Shown here: positions 24,201-26,905 of the stretch, in pieces | Layout of the letters: every line of letters starts with the position of its first letter | Position numbering within the stretch: position 1 is the stretch's first letter | DNA from: Apostichopus parvimensis | Lineage: Eukaryota > Echinodermata > Holothuroidea > Aspidochirotida > Stichopodidae | Assembly (NCBI GenBank): GCA_000934455.1 | Contig: KN887505.1 | Location: 13,297 to 40,450 of the forward strand | Reading direction: 5' to 3' | Length of the DNA: 27,154 nt | The notes under the pieces: model-generated | Database searches by the model: none | The model's input: only the letters and a program-made list of their open reading frames with translations | What the model was told of the DNA's origin: nothing | Program-made: the position numbers and the translations under genes

Positions 24201-25545
24201 CCAAATGAGAATTGCATAAGGAAATACATTAAGCTTTGGAGAGTTTGTTTAGTAAGTAAGGCATACTCAGGGTTTTTGTTAAGAAATGTAGTAGGTGGGT
24301 CAAGTTGAAAAGTAGGCGGGACTGTCTGCACGCGGACATGGGGGAGGCGTCTAAGGGGAGGGGGTGCCCCCCGGAAAATTGCAATTTAAAAAGTCTCTAG
24401 ATGCAAAATAATGCAATATACAGCTGTTTGGTCAATGATATTGCCCCCTCCCAATCACCCCTTTCTTCTGTCCTATTTTTCTTTTTTTCTCCTCAATTTT
24501 TTTATTAACACTCGGGTCATGGAGCCTAGGGAGGTACAGTAGCTATGCCACTGAACCGAAATTAGCAAGGGTGTGACGCACTTACTGCAATAAATGAAGT
24601 ACGATCATAACAAAATGATAATAGGTCTACGGTACCTACAAAGTGAGTAGGATTTTACTGCCAAAAAATACCCAACTAGGTCTGTGATAGAACCTTCTGT
24701 TTTTTATTCAGCTTTTATCTCTGTTGAGCAACAATTTGTATGTCAAGAGGAGCCCTTCGCCTACTTCTACTCTCACCCACCCCTCGGCCTCATCTCCTCG
24801 ACCATACTACTAATGTTCAACTTCTTGTAGTTTTTACCAACAGTTAACTGCTGTGACAAAACCAGAACTCCAGACTGATAGTTGGTCATAAGAACCTACA
24901 CTAGTCTCTCCTACTATTAACAGTACACTCAATTCACCTAATATGTGCAATTATGTTTCACCACGAGGAGCATGCTATAAGTTCATGTTCCTCGGGCCCT
25001 CCCTTAAAAATACTTCAGGTTCTTGGCGACTACGTTGCGTTAGATAGTGTAAAACCGCCTACACCCCCCTTTCATTTCCTTTCATTTTTTATTTTTTTTT
25101 TACTGAGCGTCGCAAAGTAGCCGGGTCATGTACGTGCAGTAGGCGGGTCATTTGACCCGGGTCCCGGCTACTAACGAAAACCCTGATACTGTACTTGTGA
25201 CAGGATATTGCAGCGAAACTGAGATGGACAATTTGCACGCAGACGTGTTTGATCTTTTAGTTCCCATAATGAAATATTTCCATATTTGATCATGGAATGT
25301 GGCTCATCCTAAATTGTTTGCAGTGTGCAGATTGCAAGATCATTTTTACAATTTTGTGTCCACTCCTACTAACTGCAGATGTTAGAATGAAGCAAAACTT
25401 GTGCACAATGCAAATTAAAGCTTAAAGGGCAGAAAATTAGATTTATTTGAATCAATTTTAATTCTGTACCGTAATACACTGTAGAAGGCATCAAAGTTGT
25501 TAACCACTACTTGATATCCTTTGGACCTGACAGTTAACTTGCAAC
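113..25545 (-). CDS. NCAPD2: Condensin complex subunit 1 (CAP-D2), partial gene, 22 exons in window
   Basis: CAP-D2 is the HEAT-repeat regulatory subunit of condensin I. With SMC2, SMC4, CAP-G and CAP-H it compacts and loops mitotic chromosomes. Seen: 22 minus-strand exons, each with GT donor and AG acceptor, joined in phase into one open frame of about 1058 codons (vertebrate proteins are about 1400 residues). Blocks I recognise from vertebrate CAP-D2 occur in the right order: FDAFYSVLR, RRLWDPPVVEEEFV, VKLLLLLQHFEHL, KSIVGEIIRELG, SYTMRNGIL, HDVNAFCRSR, LVQYLQ, AYRQLYLN, LEELICEFV, MGLTGATADDAEAE, FRFPNLTEPWTPHLYAR. These distinguish D2 from the condensin II subunit D3. The N-terminal Cnd1_N region falls in the first five exons and the start of the conserved C-terminal Cnd1 HEAT domain in the last three. 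The gene runs off both edges (start codon and last ~300 residues absent). Introns are 252 to 5975 bp. No frameshift or stop suggests a pseudogene. Confidence 0.95.
217..770. other. Intron, nothing further seen
   Basis: AT-rich intron between condensin exons 21 and 22 of the window. Short A and T runs only. Confidence 0.8.
771..946 (-). CDS. NCAPD2: NCAPD2 exon 21 of window (176 bp)
   Basis: Acceptor CTCTTCTTCCTAG, donor GAAAGG|GTAAGGAAC. It encodes GPNLLGAIEPLVVHILSNPN, SDPSLQASSSLALAKFMLVS and LQLLFTILER. The vertebrate equivalents are NNPGLYSNPDLSAAASLALGKF and LRLLFTMLEK. This starts the conserved Cnd1 HEAT domain. It ends on a codon boundary. Confidence 0.96.
947..1844. other. Intron with G and C homopolymer runs
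   Basis: Contains poly-G near 1126-1140 and poly-C runs near 1408-1421 and 1554-1566. No gene or named repeat. Confidence 0.8.
1845..2235. repeat. High-complexity, GC-richer block, probable dispersed repeat
   Basis: From GGATGTGAAGACTCGCGCAC to the donor of exon 2239-2356 the base composition changes sharply from the AT-rich intron before it. It contains repeated GTCAATAC and a TGTACA ... TGTACA pair. No reading frame or splice structure. It may be an insertion of a repeat family; I cannot show a second copy here. Confidence 0.4.
2239..2356 (-). CDS. NCAPD2: NCAPD2 exon 20 of window (118 bp)
   Basis: Acceptor AAAACCTTTCAG, donor AACG|GTGAGGATG. It encodes TSDSAEQGDIEDEMGLTG, then ATADDAEAEFIRKICDTEIV and N. 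The vertebrate EEELGLVGATADDTEAELIR motif is almost the same, making this one of the best landmarks for CAP-D2. Confidence 0.97.
2357..2671. other. Intron, nothing further seen
   Basis: 315-bp intron with ordinary splice sites. No repeat recognised. Confidence 0.8.
2672..2988 (-). CDS. NCAPD2: NCAPD2 exon 19 of window (317 bp)
   Basis: Longest exon. Acceptor CCCTCCTCCGCAG, donor CCACG|GTAAGGAAG. It encodes GILKTSDNHWIPLAEQALKV, LLSEHPEVITGDVIKRLAKG, LVGQAALQMLMHLDVYLLTE and a basic tail with LKRRNNIMEGEKNKDKKKGR. Vertebrate matches are DPLWIPFKEVAV, LAEGPEVICAQIL and LAGDVALQQLVHLEQAVSGE. The lysine-rich tail is species-variable and could act as a nuclear localisation signal. Confidence 0.95.
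2989..5035. other. Long intron, largely featureless
   Basis: About 2 kb of AT-rich sequence before the (AT)n tract and SINE copy 1. I found no exon, RNA gene or repeated unit on either strand. Confidence 0.75.
5036..5135. repeat. (AT)n-rich palindromic microsatellite
   Basis: About 100 bp of nearly pure A and T with ATATAT runs and the recurring words ATACATA and ATTATATA, able to form cruciforms. It precedes SINE copy 1. Confidence 0.9.
5212..5437 (+). mobile_element. tRNA-derived SINE, copy 1
   Basis: The head resembles a tRNA: A box TAGCTCAGTGG at 5219-5229, B box GGTTCGAGTC at 5263-5272, 33 bases apart, and a GGAGTG start complementary to CACTCC at 5272-5277. A conserved non-tRNA body follows, with CTGAC-TTCG-GTCAG at 5354-5367 and further hairpins, then an (ATAC)-type tail ending at 5437. 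The tail stops four bases from the donor of a condensin exon (5441/5440). About 97 percent identical to copy 2 by eye. No convincing target duplication. Strand is antisense to the host gene. Confidence 0.9.
5442..5526 (-). CDS. NCAPD2: NCAPD2 exon 18 of window (85 bp)
   Basis: Acceptor CCTACTTCTTTCTCAG, donor AATG|GTACGTATG. It encodes PKASSKAEPLRFSSDHGM and FSRLADILVN. This matches the vertebrate LPQEHRLFERLRETVTKG pattern. The donor abuts the tail of a SINE copy, so intron positions from +5 appear to be SINE-derived. Confidence 0.9.
5527..6057. other. Intron with AT-rich simple sequence
   Basis: (AATAAT)-type tracts at about 5667-5755 and a poly-C run near 5652, besides the dispersed repeat at 5815-5940. 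The MITE copy at 6058 follows. Confidence 0.75.
5815..5940 (+). repeat. Dispersed repeat, copy 1
   Basis: CAGCCTCTGAAGAAG, a GATCC-TGCTA-GGATC hairpin, CGAAATGTCAGG, then TTTACACATTCTC and AGTGGATAAGCAGTTTGCTA. The second half recurs inverted at 22968-23045. The CTGAAGA ... CGAAA arrangement recalls degenerate hammerhead-like sequences of some repeats but lacks the full fold. Confidence 0.6.
6058..6218 (+). mobile_element. MITE-like element, copy 1 (161 bp)
   Basis: Imperfect terminal inverted repeats, TAGGGATGAGC at the left and GCTCATGCCTG at the right. Flanked by ACAACT at 6052-6057 and 6219-6224, a 6-bp target duplication. It holds no reading frame. About 90 percent identical by eye to the copy at 20079. 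Near its right end is TTCCGTGAATTCGCGGAA, one change from a perfect 18-bp palindrome. Confidence 0.8.
6275..6407 (-). CDS. NCAPD2: NCAPD2 exon 17 of window (133 bp)
   Basis: Acceptor CATTTTTAATTAG, donor GGAAAG|GTATGAAAC. It encodes ADLNLVHSNTEVLVKVGLGE, EDFLLARDTCVVLLKLGGSG and a final Lys. It corresponds to the vertebrate GSNLDTLVSIGLDE ... DYRLAQQVCHAI helices. Confidence 0.92.
6408..7001. other. Intron, nothing further seen
   Basis: AT-rich; poly-C run near 6489-6501. Open frames here are accidental. Confidence 0.8.
7002..7223 (-). CDS. NCAPD2: NCAPD2 exon 16 of window (222 bp)
   Basis: Acceptor CTGTATGCAG|AGCG, donor GCCGG|GTAAGTATC. It encodes ARSLNIVRNLMLLMSGAT, SLEELICEFVRSKELPQQVF and ALKLIGMAAG. 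The vertebrate counterpart contains CLEEILCEFVQKDEL. The acceptor and about 25 exonic bases are repeated twice in the upstream intron. I chose the copy that keeps the frame and continues into the conserved protein; the other two run into stops. Confidence 0.94.
7199..7700 (-). repeat. Three tandem copies (~165-183 bp) that include an exon acceptor
   Basis: Units start near 7199, 7381 and 7547. Each carries the motif with CTCCTCGCTCTG (real copy), CTCGTCGCTCTG or CTCCTCGCTCTG, followed by the same intronic block ending GTGGACTAAARCAAAA. On the coding strand each has a CAG|AGCG acceptor; the first belongs to exon 7002-7223. Unit two also has GTAAGAA, 19 bases after its acceptor. Confidence 0.88.
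7880..8133 (-). CDS. NCAPD2: NCAPD2 exon 15 of window (254 bp)
   Basis: Acceptor CTACACTACAG, donor GAAAG|GTAAGGTG. It encodes DCVTFAKLVQEAVPILCQLL, EAVSFFVSAFEFGV, VRKMMVLVWSKEEAVKEAV and AYRQLYLNSEGATER. Vertebrate counterparts include IEFFVMVFQFGV and LIWSKEPGVREAVLNAYRQLYLNPKG, so this part is unambiguous. Confidence 0.96.
8414..8665. repeat. Intronic tandem duplication (two copies, period 131 bp)
   Basis: Copy A 8414-8533 and copy B 8545-8665 start CATGACCTGAATGTTGGCAT and end TTTATTGTATACCT, with few differences. A shorter related start, GACCTGTACATGACCTG, precedes copy A. No coding frame and no splice site of the gene is involved. Confidence 0.9.
8807..8961 (-). CDS. NCAPD2: NCAPD2 exon 14 of window (155 bp)
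   Basis: Acceptor TTTGTTCTCAG, donor CTGCAG|GTATGTT. It encodes ENKSTGELQELDIESL, TNTEVENISVTELTKQQ and ends VLVQYLQ. The last motif equals the vertebrate MLVQYLQ landmark; the rest is a variable linker. The next exon continues with DCVTFAKLV. Confidence 0.9.
9169..9406 (+). mobile_element. tRNA-derived SINE, copy 2
   Basis: Same A box, B box, body and TTCG hairpin as copy 1, with about seven differences. The tail is longer, (ATACAA)(ATACATAC). It lies mid-intron, antisense to the condensin gene. The family is Pol III type by its internal promoter; amplification would need an unseen partner LINE sharing the tail (inference). Confidence 0.9.
9407..9888. other. Intron remainder after SINE copy 2, nothing seen
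   Basis: Unique-looking AT-rich sequence up to the exon at 9889. Confidence 0.75.
9889..9974 (-). CDS. NCAPD2: NCAPD2 exon 13 of window (86 bp)
   Basis: Acceptor TTTTTTATTATCAG, donor ACCG|GTAAATC. It encodes SDEQDVEDDTDSEGDLKE and then MFRILKVIYTG. The acidic run precedes a helix corresponding to the vertebrate EETRLLNILGLIFKG. Phases fit both neighbours. Confidence 0.88.
9975..10494. other. Intron, nothing further seen
   Basis: AT-rich with a G-rich tract near 10296-10322. Confidence 0.8.
10495..10620 (-). CDS. NCAPD2: NCAPD2 exon 12 of window (126 bp)
   Basis: Acceptor CTTTGTTTCTAG, donor AACAG|GTACGTT. It encodes VTDEIRTYLTEFSLLKAVQL and LLKAARECWAEEGVFAQVP. This matches the vertebrate KGRIYQLLAKASYKKAIIL helix pair in position and pattern. 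It ends with AG of a split Ser codon. Confidence 0.87.
10621..11038. other. Intron, nothing further seen
   Basis: AT-rich. Frames seen on both strands have no family likeness. Confidence 0.8.
11039..11177 (-). CDS. NCAPD2: NCAPD2 exon 11 of window (139 bp)
   Basis: Acceptor CATATCCTCAG, donor CGAGAG|GTGAGAGT. It encodes GLTEEKLVQWKNIEEELEKI and then a very acidic stretch with EMEGDEDRDNSSQAMEISED. This falls where vertebrate CAP-D2 has its EEEWEAMLPELKSTL segment. The acidic, Ser-containing tail is probably disordered. Confidence 0.82.
11310..11568 (+). mobile_element. tRNA-derived SINE, copy 3, with duplicated 5' head
   Basis: A full copy starts at 11343. It is preceded by a 33-bp fragment at 11310-11342 that repeats the first 21 bases of the SINE (GGAGTGTTAGCTCAGTGGTTA) and then reads GTTTTTAGCTCA. 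The body is more diverged than in copies 1 and 2, mostly at CpG sites, and the TTCG loop has become TTT. The tail ends TACATAC. Older than the other two copies. Confidence 0.88.
11569..11791. other. Intron remainder after SINE copy 3, nothing seen
   Basis: About 220 bp of unique-looking AT-rich sequence between the SINE tail and the donor of exon 11792-11876. Confidence 0.75.
11792..11876 (-). CDS. NCAPD2: NCAPD2 exon 10 of window (85 bp)
   Basis: Acceptor GATTTTTTTAG, donor AACG|GTACGTG. It encodes LPVSELEASLEKEKEKLSAL and MPQTVEGN. Charged, helical and of low conservation. In vertebrates the stretch after NPFSCKL is likewise a Glu/Lys-rich linker between HEAT blocks. Placement rests on splice sites and phase more than on sequence match. 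Confidence 0.82.
11877..12229. other. Intron, nothing further seen
   Basis: Poly-C run near 11998-12009, otherwise unremarkable. Confidence 0.8.
12230..12439 (-). CDS. NCAPD2: NCAPD2 exon 9 of window (210 bp)
   Basis: Acceptor CCTCCACAG, donor GCAAAG|GTTTGTC. Seventy codons, phase 0 on both sides. It encodes DHIHDVNAFCRSRSLQVW, RAIPLTRQQAVLELTVGRL and IQLLTALLTSNPFAAK, all recognisable in vertebrate CAP-D2 (HDVNSFVRSRVLQLF, ALPLTRFQAV, IQLLASFLANNPF). It is the most conserved part of the HEAT array in this window. Confidence 0.96.
12440..13539. other. Intron, nothing further seen
   Basis: 1.1-kb intron. G-rich patch near 12713-12740. The word AAAGGGCCTTGG occurs twice (near 12608 and 13320) without surrounding similarity. 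Confidence 0.75.
13540..13662 (-). CDS. NCAPD2: NCAPD2 exon 8 of window (123 bp)
   Basis: Acceptor TTATGTTAATCAG, donor CTGGAG|GTAAAA. Exactly 41 codons, phase 0 on both sides. It begins SYTMRNGILTAMGNIVCKVL and ends TTRDKLLDKLE. The vertebrate equivalent is NYMMRNAVLAAMAEMVLQVL ... TRDQFLDTL. Confidence 0.95.
13663..14161. other. Intron with poly-C and (TTA)n tracts
   Basis: Poly-C at about 13859-13870 and 14093-14107. The donor of exon 14162-14309 is embedded in an (ATTATT)n run on the plus strand. Confidence 0.8.
14162..14309 (-). CDS. NCAPD2: NCAPD2 exon 7 of window (148 bp)
   Basis: First exon after the 5975-bp intron that holds the retrotransposon. Acceptor CTGTATTATCAG, donor GAGAG|GTATAATAAT. 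It encodes ELGRMDQQDLARDNSGTRG, then GFISELSDLIP and LLLTHLDGE. The Arg codon split over the long intron (AG|G) stays in frame, so the insertion has not damaged the coding sequence. Confidence 0.94.
14404..14540 (-). mobile_element. Possible second tRNA-derived fragment
   Basis: On the minus strand GGTTCGAATCC (14434-14444) is a perfect B box. GCATATGTGGTTC about 70 bases upstream could be a weak A box. The sequence does not fold as a functional tRNA by eye. Probably a relic of a different SINE family. Confidence 0.4.
14541..14823. other. Intron flank before the retrotransposon, nothing seen
   Basis: Between the tRNA-like fragment and the 5' LTR I see no gene. The minus-strand frame over 14347-14784 has no protein family likeness. 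Confidence 0.75.
14824..15007 (+). repeat. 5' LTR (184 bp)
   Basis: Begins TGTTGTGTTCAG and ends AACACTATA. It is identical in length to the 3' LTR and differs at 14928 (T here, A there), 14975 (T/A) and 14981 (C/T). It contains an AATAAA polyadenylation-type signal at 14939-14944. No clear TATA box. Confidence 0.95.
15010..15022 (+). promoter_or_regulatory. Primer-binding site, tRNA-Ser(GCT)
   Basis: TGGCGACGAGGAT lies two bases after the 5' LTR. It is the exact reverse complement of ATCCTCGTCGCCA, the 3' end (with CCA) of metazoan tRNA-Ser(GCT) as I remember it. This would prime minus-strand DNA synthesis. Confidence 0.85.
15056..19330 (+). CDS. Gag-Pol polyprotein of Ty3/gypsy retrotransposon (1424 aa, intact)
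   Basis: One uninterrupted frame encodes capsid, nucleocapsid and all Pol enzymes. The ATG at 15056 lies 33 bases past the primer site. Residues 1-230 are Gag-like. Two zinc knuckles follow: C241, C244, H249, C256 (longer last spacing than usual), then C263, C266, H271, C276 in the canonical CX2CX4HX4C form. The aspartic protease active site is DTGS at 347-350. RT spans about 520-700 with FIDD at 688-691 in place of YLDD. RNase H has D835, E876, D901 and D947. Integrase has H1058, H1061, C1091, C1094 and a DD35E triad at D1124, D1183, E1219. About 200 residues follow, including an SH3-like chromatin-binding type region. Gag and Pol share one frame with no visible frameshift or stop, so the Gag:Pol ratio must be set some other way. 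No catalytic residue looks lost. Confidence 0.96.
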   Translation: MATSGILPPPVFLSSPGEPPTLWPQWKHMFSNYMLAAGTDTSSSGRKQAILLHSLGLEGQRIFYTLPDLPAVEGEDVYDRTIRVLNKRFEPTVNVVAARYRFRKRAQLTGEPVDTYMSALRELSSTFGTFLDEMLRDQLVEKTNSTRIRERLLLETDLKLPKAIETARQVEQAVRDSRSISGKMPEEATCANVKFTRGKNSDRYNRRSGDARNSQSQFTKSRGNSSFTNQNTPDNRERQCCYRCGSKQHLAKSHLCRAKNAKCDACGKTGHFARVCLQNNNIASVRKVDSTQSSTLHNPSTTDEGTDSVQVLGISNVTGPAVEAGSAKPSIVCDLEINSISLRFVVDTGSDITLMNARRFDKYFLRETLGPINKKLVSYNNTVIQTLGCFTAKVGHKGKSMHANIYVVEVGISLIGKDVIQGLGLQLDGKSLSCLQVGTSDVEPSAPGVMRGSKGDKPNTCPDTKSDNNTGISQGKTTRHRPTLKPNDGTVSSNDANSYTHDSSAITGQFQDLFSDGVGRIKGYAHKIKLQPGFKPVQQQLRRIPFAVRGKVANELKHLTDEGVIEPVREATEWVSPVVVAWKKDGGIHICVDLRKVNEAVVIEKYPLPNIDELLSELRNAKFFSKLDLKSAYYQLELDESSRDLTTFVTHEGLYRYKRVCFGLASAPTCFQRVMSSVLQGIKGVQCFIDDIIVYGENRGEHDKRLHAVLTKLRSVGMKLNSKCEFNVGSIEILAHVVDHKGLSPNPDLVRAINEAPTPTNRDQVKSFLGLVGYYSKFIRHFAMRVQHIRDTMVADAFEWTKEAQVAFQAVKHEIINSTALALFDPDRETIVTTDASGYGVGSVMTQIQGAQEVTVCFASRKLTATEQKYSVGEREALACVWAIEKWHTYLWGRPFVLRTDHRALTTLLATSGTGHRPMRIARWATRLCHYNYTVEYKPGIGNKVADALSRLPVEHNPAICVVDDDDDDIAAVCQTVLQESSVTYTQLQSETNRDEACQTIKGYTQQGWPQSKSGVDDKVMPYYRVHDELSVHDNIIFRGEKVVVPTGLTSNIVSMAHKGHQGMVRTKQRIRKLYWWPGMDNQVTTMVKHCATCNLADKSVSTRVAPMQPVPLPECSWDKLGLDIVGPDETAPLGCRFAITLIDYKSKWPEVAFTDTVTSSTVIEFLLTVFSREGYPKEIVTDHGVQFTSHEFEEFLRSRNIVHRMSAIYHPQGNSTVERFNRVFKGCLQTARLENTNRKGAVREFLCIYRSTPHATTGESPKMALHGHHLRTKLDIVGATPVPTQTDPDRVREHVEHAQTKSKHYFDKRKRVKHRVFKVHDWVRVHLPGHIPKGKSSYSDPLQITKKVGQSTYILSDGKTWNVERLVPYMGSWAPNPIRNEEWLLPVAGQVEPCVRPRGREAIRERPIRDRRPPTWVRDYVMD
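19482..19494 (+). promoter_or_regulatory. Polypurine tract
   Basis: AAGGAGGGGGAAA directly abuts the 3' LTR. In Ty3/gypsy elements this RNase H-resistant purine run primes plus-strand synthesis. The 150 bp between the polyprotein stop and this tract hold no recognisable gene. Confidence 0.9.
19495..19678 (+). repeat. 3' LTR (184 bp)
   Basis: Same length as the 5' LTR, with three substitutions at 19599, 19646 and 19652 (1.6 percent). It carries the polyadenylation-type AATAAA at 19610-19615. The flanking ATGTG at 19679-19683 repeats the five bases before the 5' LTR. Confidence 0.95.
19684..20078. other. Intron between LTR element and MITE copy 2, nothing seen
   Basis: AT-rich unique-looking sequence. 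Confidence 0.75.
20079..20242 (+). mobile_element. MITE-like element, copy 2 (164 bp)
   Basis: Ends CAGGGATGAGC and GCTCATGCCTG. Flanks are TTTACT and TTTTCT, a 6-bp duplication with one mismatch. Its palindrome reads TTCCGCGAATTTGCGGAA, with the CpG change on the opposite arm from copy 1. It lies 42 bp from a condensin exon. Confidence 0.8.
20285..20408 (-). CDS. NCAPD2: NCAPD2 exon 6 of window (124 bp)
   Basis: Acceptor GATTTTTGTTGTAG, donor ATCAG|GTAGGTG. It encodes ASVKLLLLLQHFEHLTVPLA and ends FGVKSIVGEII. The vertebrate counterpart reads KIIQMLQHFEHL ... YGMKSIVGEIV, so the assignment is strong. The next intron carries the LTR retrotransposon, and a MITE copy ends 42 bp past this exon. 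Confidence 0.95.
20581..20680 (-). repeat. Tandem duplication (~48 bp) spanning an exon donor
   Basis: CTGGTTATAATGATTGTTT followed by GATTGGTACTTACT and AGACCGTGGT occurs twice. On the coding strand both copies read ACCACGGTCT(A/G)A|GTAAGTACC. The true donor is at 20660/20659 and the extra one at 20612/20611. Confidence 0.9.
20661..20773 (-). CDS. NCAPD2: NCAPD2 exon 5 of window (113 bp)
   Basis: Acceptor TAGCCTTGTCAG, donor CTGA|GTAAGTACC. It encodes GSCYKMLETPEVMKN and then HVIAILVKRYNHGLS, matching the vertebrate CCYRLLENP ... LTRYNHMLS block. Its donor, with 12 exonic bases, is copied 48 bp downstream (see the duplication at 20581-20680). Confidence 0.93.
20990..21640. repeat. Probable decayed dispersed repeat
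   Basis: This stretch is less AT-rich than its surroundings and reads like widespread invertebrate repeats: GAAGAGATGTGTCTTCAAA, GAATTCCAAAAGACGGGGC and AAGTGCCTTGCCCAAGAA. A broken minus-strand frame at 21205-21426 is part of it. Family not identified. Confidence 0.4.
21641..22429. other. Intron, nothing further seen
   Basis: AT-rich unique-looking sequence between the decayed repeat and exon 22430-22572. Confidence 0.75.
22430..22572 (-). CDS. NCAPD2: NCAPD2 exon 4 of window (143 bp)
   Basis: Acceptor CTCACCAAACAG, donor GTCAA|GTGAGG. It begins SRKKKKTVSGEMDWEAER and continues to EIRRLWDPPVVEEEFV, close to the vertebrate DIRRLWNHSIIEEEFV segment. The lysine-rich start follows the SKR end of the previous exon. 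It ends with AA, completed by T to give Asn. Confidence 0.93.
22573..22967. other. Intron, nothing further seen
   Basis: No gene or repeat recognised before the inverted repeat copy at 22968. Confidence 0.75.
22968..23045 (-). repeat. Dispersed repeat, copy 2 (inverted)
   Basis: Reverse complement of the 3' half of the repeat at 5815-5940: CTGTTAGCAAACTGCTTATC, CACTAGAGAGCTGTGTAGGAGAATGTGTAAA. The neighbouring CGAAACATCAGG is in the opposite relative orientation to copy 1, so one copy has been rearranged. Confidence 0.6.
23273..23451 (-). CDS. NCAPD2: NCAPD2 exon 3 of window (179 bp)
   Basis: Acceptor TTTTTTTATTGCATTAG, donor ACGA|GTAAGT. It encodes AVRNLTSGLSTMLEEA, then KMVVYLLCQLADAFETEA and ends MAISKR. 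The YLLCQLADAFET helix corresponds to the vertebrate ALIRLLESFET region. The exon ends on a codon boundary and the basic run continues into the next exon (SRKKKK), a possible nuclear localisation signal. Confidence 0.9.
23498..23585. repeat. Short minisatellite, ~25-bp units
   Basis: Degenerate units built on CTATCCAAAATGGAAAAATTG occur three to four times. They create a spurious plus-strand frame. No function seen. Confidence 0.75.
23586..23911. other. Intron, nothing further seen
   Basis: Unique-looking AT-rich sequence. Confidence 0.75.
23912..23970 (-). CDS. NCAPD2: NCAPD2 exon 2 of window (59 bp)
   Basis: Short exon between ATTTTCAG and G|GTAAGAG. It encodes NFGHLGSEFREEAWDILMT with one base on each side. 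This corresponds to the start of the Cnd1_N helical region in vertebrate CAP-D2. Phase is 2 in and 1 out, matching both neighbours. Confidence 0.87.
23971..24262. other. Intron flank before the 918-bp transposon
   Basis: About 290 bp without recognisable content. Confidence 0.75.
24268..25185. mobile_element. Non-autonomous DNA transposon, 918 bp, 5-bp target duplication
   Basis: Left end CAGGGTTTTTGTTA; right end TAACGAAAACCCTG, its inverse with one change. ATACT flanks both sides (24263-24267, 25186-25190). Both subterminal regions carry the motif AGTAGGYGGGTCA, and the right one contains the perfect hairpin CGGGTCA-TT-TGACCCG. The interior has pyrimidine tracts and no long reading frame, so a transposase would have to act in trans. 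I cannot name the superfamily with confidence. Confidence 0.72.
25470..25545 (-). CDS. NCAPD2: NCAPD2 exon 1 of window (76 bp)
   Basis: First coding exon I can place. The acceptor is a pyrimidine-rich stretch ending TTTTTGACAG and the donor is CG|GTACAG. It starts with two bases of a split codon, then encodes CKLTVRSKGYQVVVNNFDAFYSVL, whose NNFDAFYSVL end matches the vertebrate QHFDTIYSIL block near residue 70. It contains no ATG before the conserved block, so at least one upstream exon is missing. It ends with CG, completed by G of the next exon to give Arg. Confidence 0.85.
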
Positions 25546-25647
25546 CTGTCAAAAATAAACATGGAAAAGAGAAGGTTTTCAATTTAAAACTGGACATGAG
25601 AAAACATGCAGAGACATCCTACCAAAGGCTTATATGATATCTAGACT

Positions 25648-25735
25648 AGGGTTGGGCGATATATCGAAAATTATTATTATCGCGATAATTTTTTTTCCAG
25701 ACGATATTTTTTGAGGATTGAACAAATGACGATAA
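25648..25735. mobile_element. Possible hAT-type transposon end fragment
   Basis: AGGGTTGGGCGATATATCG followed by alternating TTATTATTATCGCGATAA resembles the ends of hAT-like elements I remember from fish and invertebrates. No matching opposite end found, so truncated or misidentified. Confidence 0.35.
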
Positions 25736-26230
25736 TTTCTTGTGAAAGAAATTTGAAATAAATGTGGAAAAAAAAGCGGTTATCCTTTCTCCGTTTAATG
25801 TGTAAATGTTATTCTAGCATTCCATGGTTAAGAAAGTTGAAAAGAAATAAAGTTTATCAACTTCATTTACTGACTTTTGAACTTCGTAAAAACCCGTCCT
25901 TTACAACATTCACTGTATAGAGAACAAAACTCTGAAAATCAGCCGGGAAATTACCAATTGTGTACGAAAAGTAAGTTGGTACACCTTTCAAATTTTACGA
26001 AAGATCGAGCAAAATACTTTCGAAAAATTCACGCGAAACTGGCATATCGTGCTAAATGCAACTAATGTCATGTAAACAAGGCTCAGTACACCCATTTATG
26101 AATAAACCATAAGACCACATCTGGTGTTAAGCGGGGGGAAAAGAAAGTATTTTCTAGAATTTCCAAAAAAAAAGGAAAAATTAATATCCTACCATAGTTA
26201 AGTGTATAGTAAATAGCCTAACCACTTCGT
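25736..26230. other. Intron or 5' gene region, nothing seen
   Basis: I searched the minus strand for a first condensin exon and found none that fits phase and conserved sequence. Confidence 0.6.
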
Positions 26231-26239
26231 CGGTTACGG

Positions 26240-26896
26240 GCTTACCAGTCAAAACGTCCCTTTGCCAAAACGTCCCCGTACCAAAACGTTCCCGCTCTTG
26301 GTCAAAACGTCCCCGTTGGTCAAGACGTACCCGTTGGTCAAAACGTCCCCGTTAGTCAAAACGTCCCCGTCTATCACATTCATTCAAATATAAAGTGTCT
26401 TCAGAAAAAAATAAACGTATGTGCTTTAGGAAAATATATATCACTTTCATCCAGCCCGTCTCGCATATTCCAAAAGTAACTTCTTGTACGTAAACAAACA
26501 AAAAATATCTTTTTTATTCCCTTCCCTCAATATCGTATATATATTCATTCAGAAACGAACTCTTGTTTAAAAAAAATCCTATTACCCTACAGCCCTCTTG
26601 CATTCCCATTTCTATTTATATTATCTTACCTCAGAAAATTATACTCAAAAATGTTTCCGCCCTCATACCCGGCACTTCCCACTCCTAAAAACTGTGTTTT
26701 CAACCTAAACTATACTTACCCTTACTCTTTGATTTGAACTAAAAACATCCACACTTGCATTCCAACTGATTATAAAAGCGGGACGTTTTGACGCACTGGA
26801 ACGTTTTGACTGCGGGGACGTTTTGGTAAAAAGCGGGGACGTTTTGGTCTTAAAAAAGCGGGGACGTTTTGGTAAAGGGACGTTTTGACTGGATAC
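26240..26896. mobile_element. Non-autonomous DNA element with arrayed inverted termini, 9-bp target duplication
   Basis: CGGTTACGG occurs at 26231-26239 and again at 26897-26905, a perfect 9-bp duplication as made by Mutator-like transposases. The left terminus (26246-26372) has seven units of CAAAACGTCCCCG and the right terminus (26779-26894) has six units in opposite orientation. The outermost ends pair as CCAGTCAAAACGTCCCTTT / AAAGGGACGTTTTGACTGG. The 400-bp core is AT-rich without a coding frame. Mutator affinity is an inference from duplication length and long structured ends. Confidence 0.75.
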
Positions 26897-26905
26897 CGGT
26901 TACGG

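Noticed and set aside
113..25545. Processed or degraded NCAPD2 pseudogene
   Set aside because: All 21 internal junctions keep consensus splice sites and phase, and no exon has a stop or frameshift.
26246..26372. CRISPR-like array of CAAAACGTCCCCG repeats
   Set aside because: Repeats are only about 13 bp, linkers are 3-7 bp instead of spacers, an inverted set exists 400 bp away, and the genome is eukaryotic. It is a transposon terminus.
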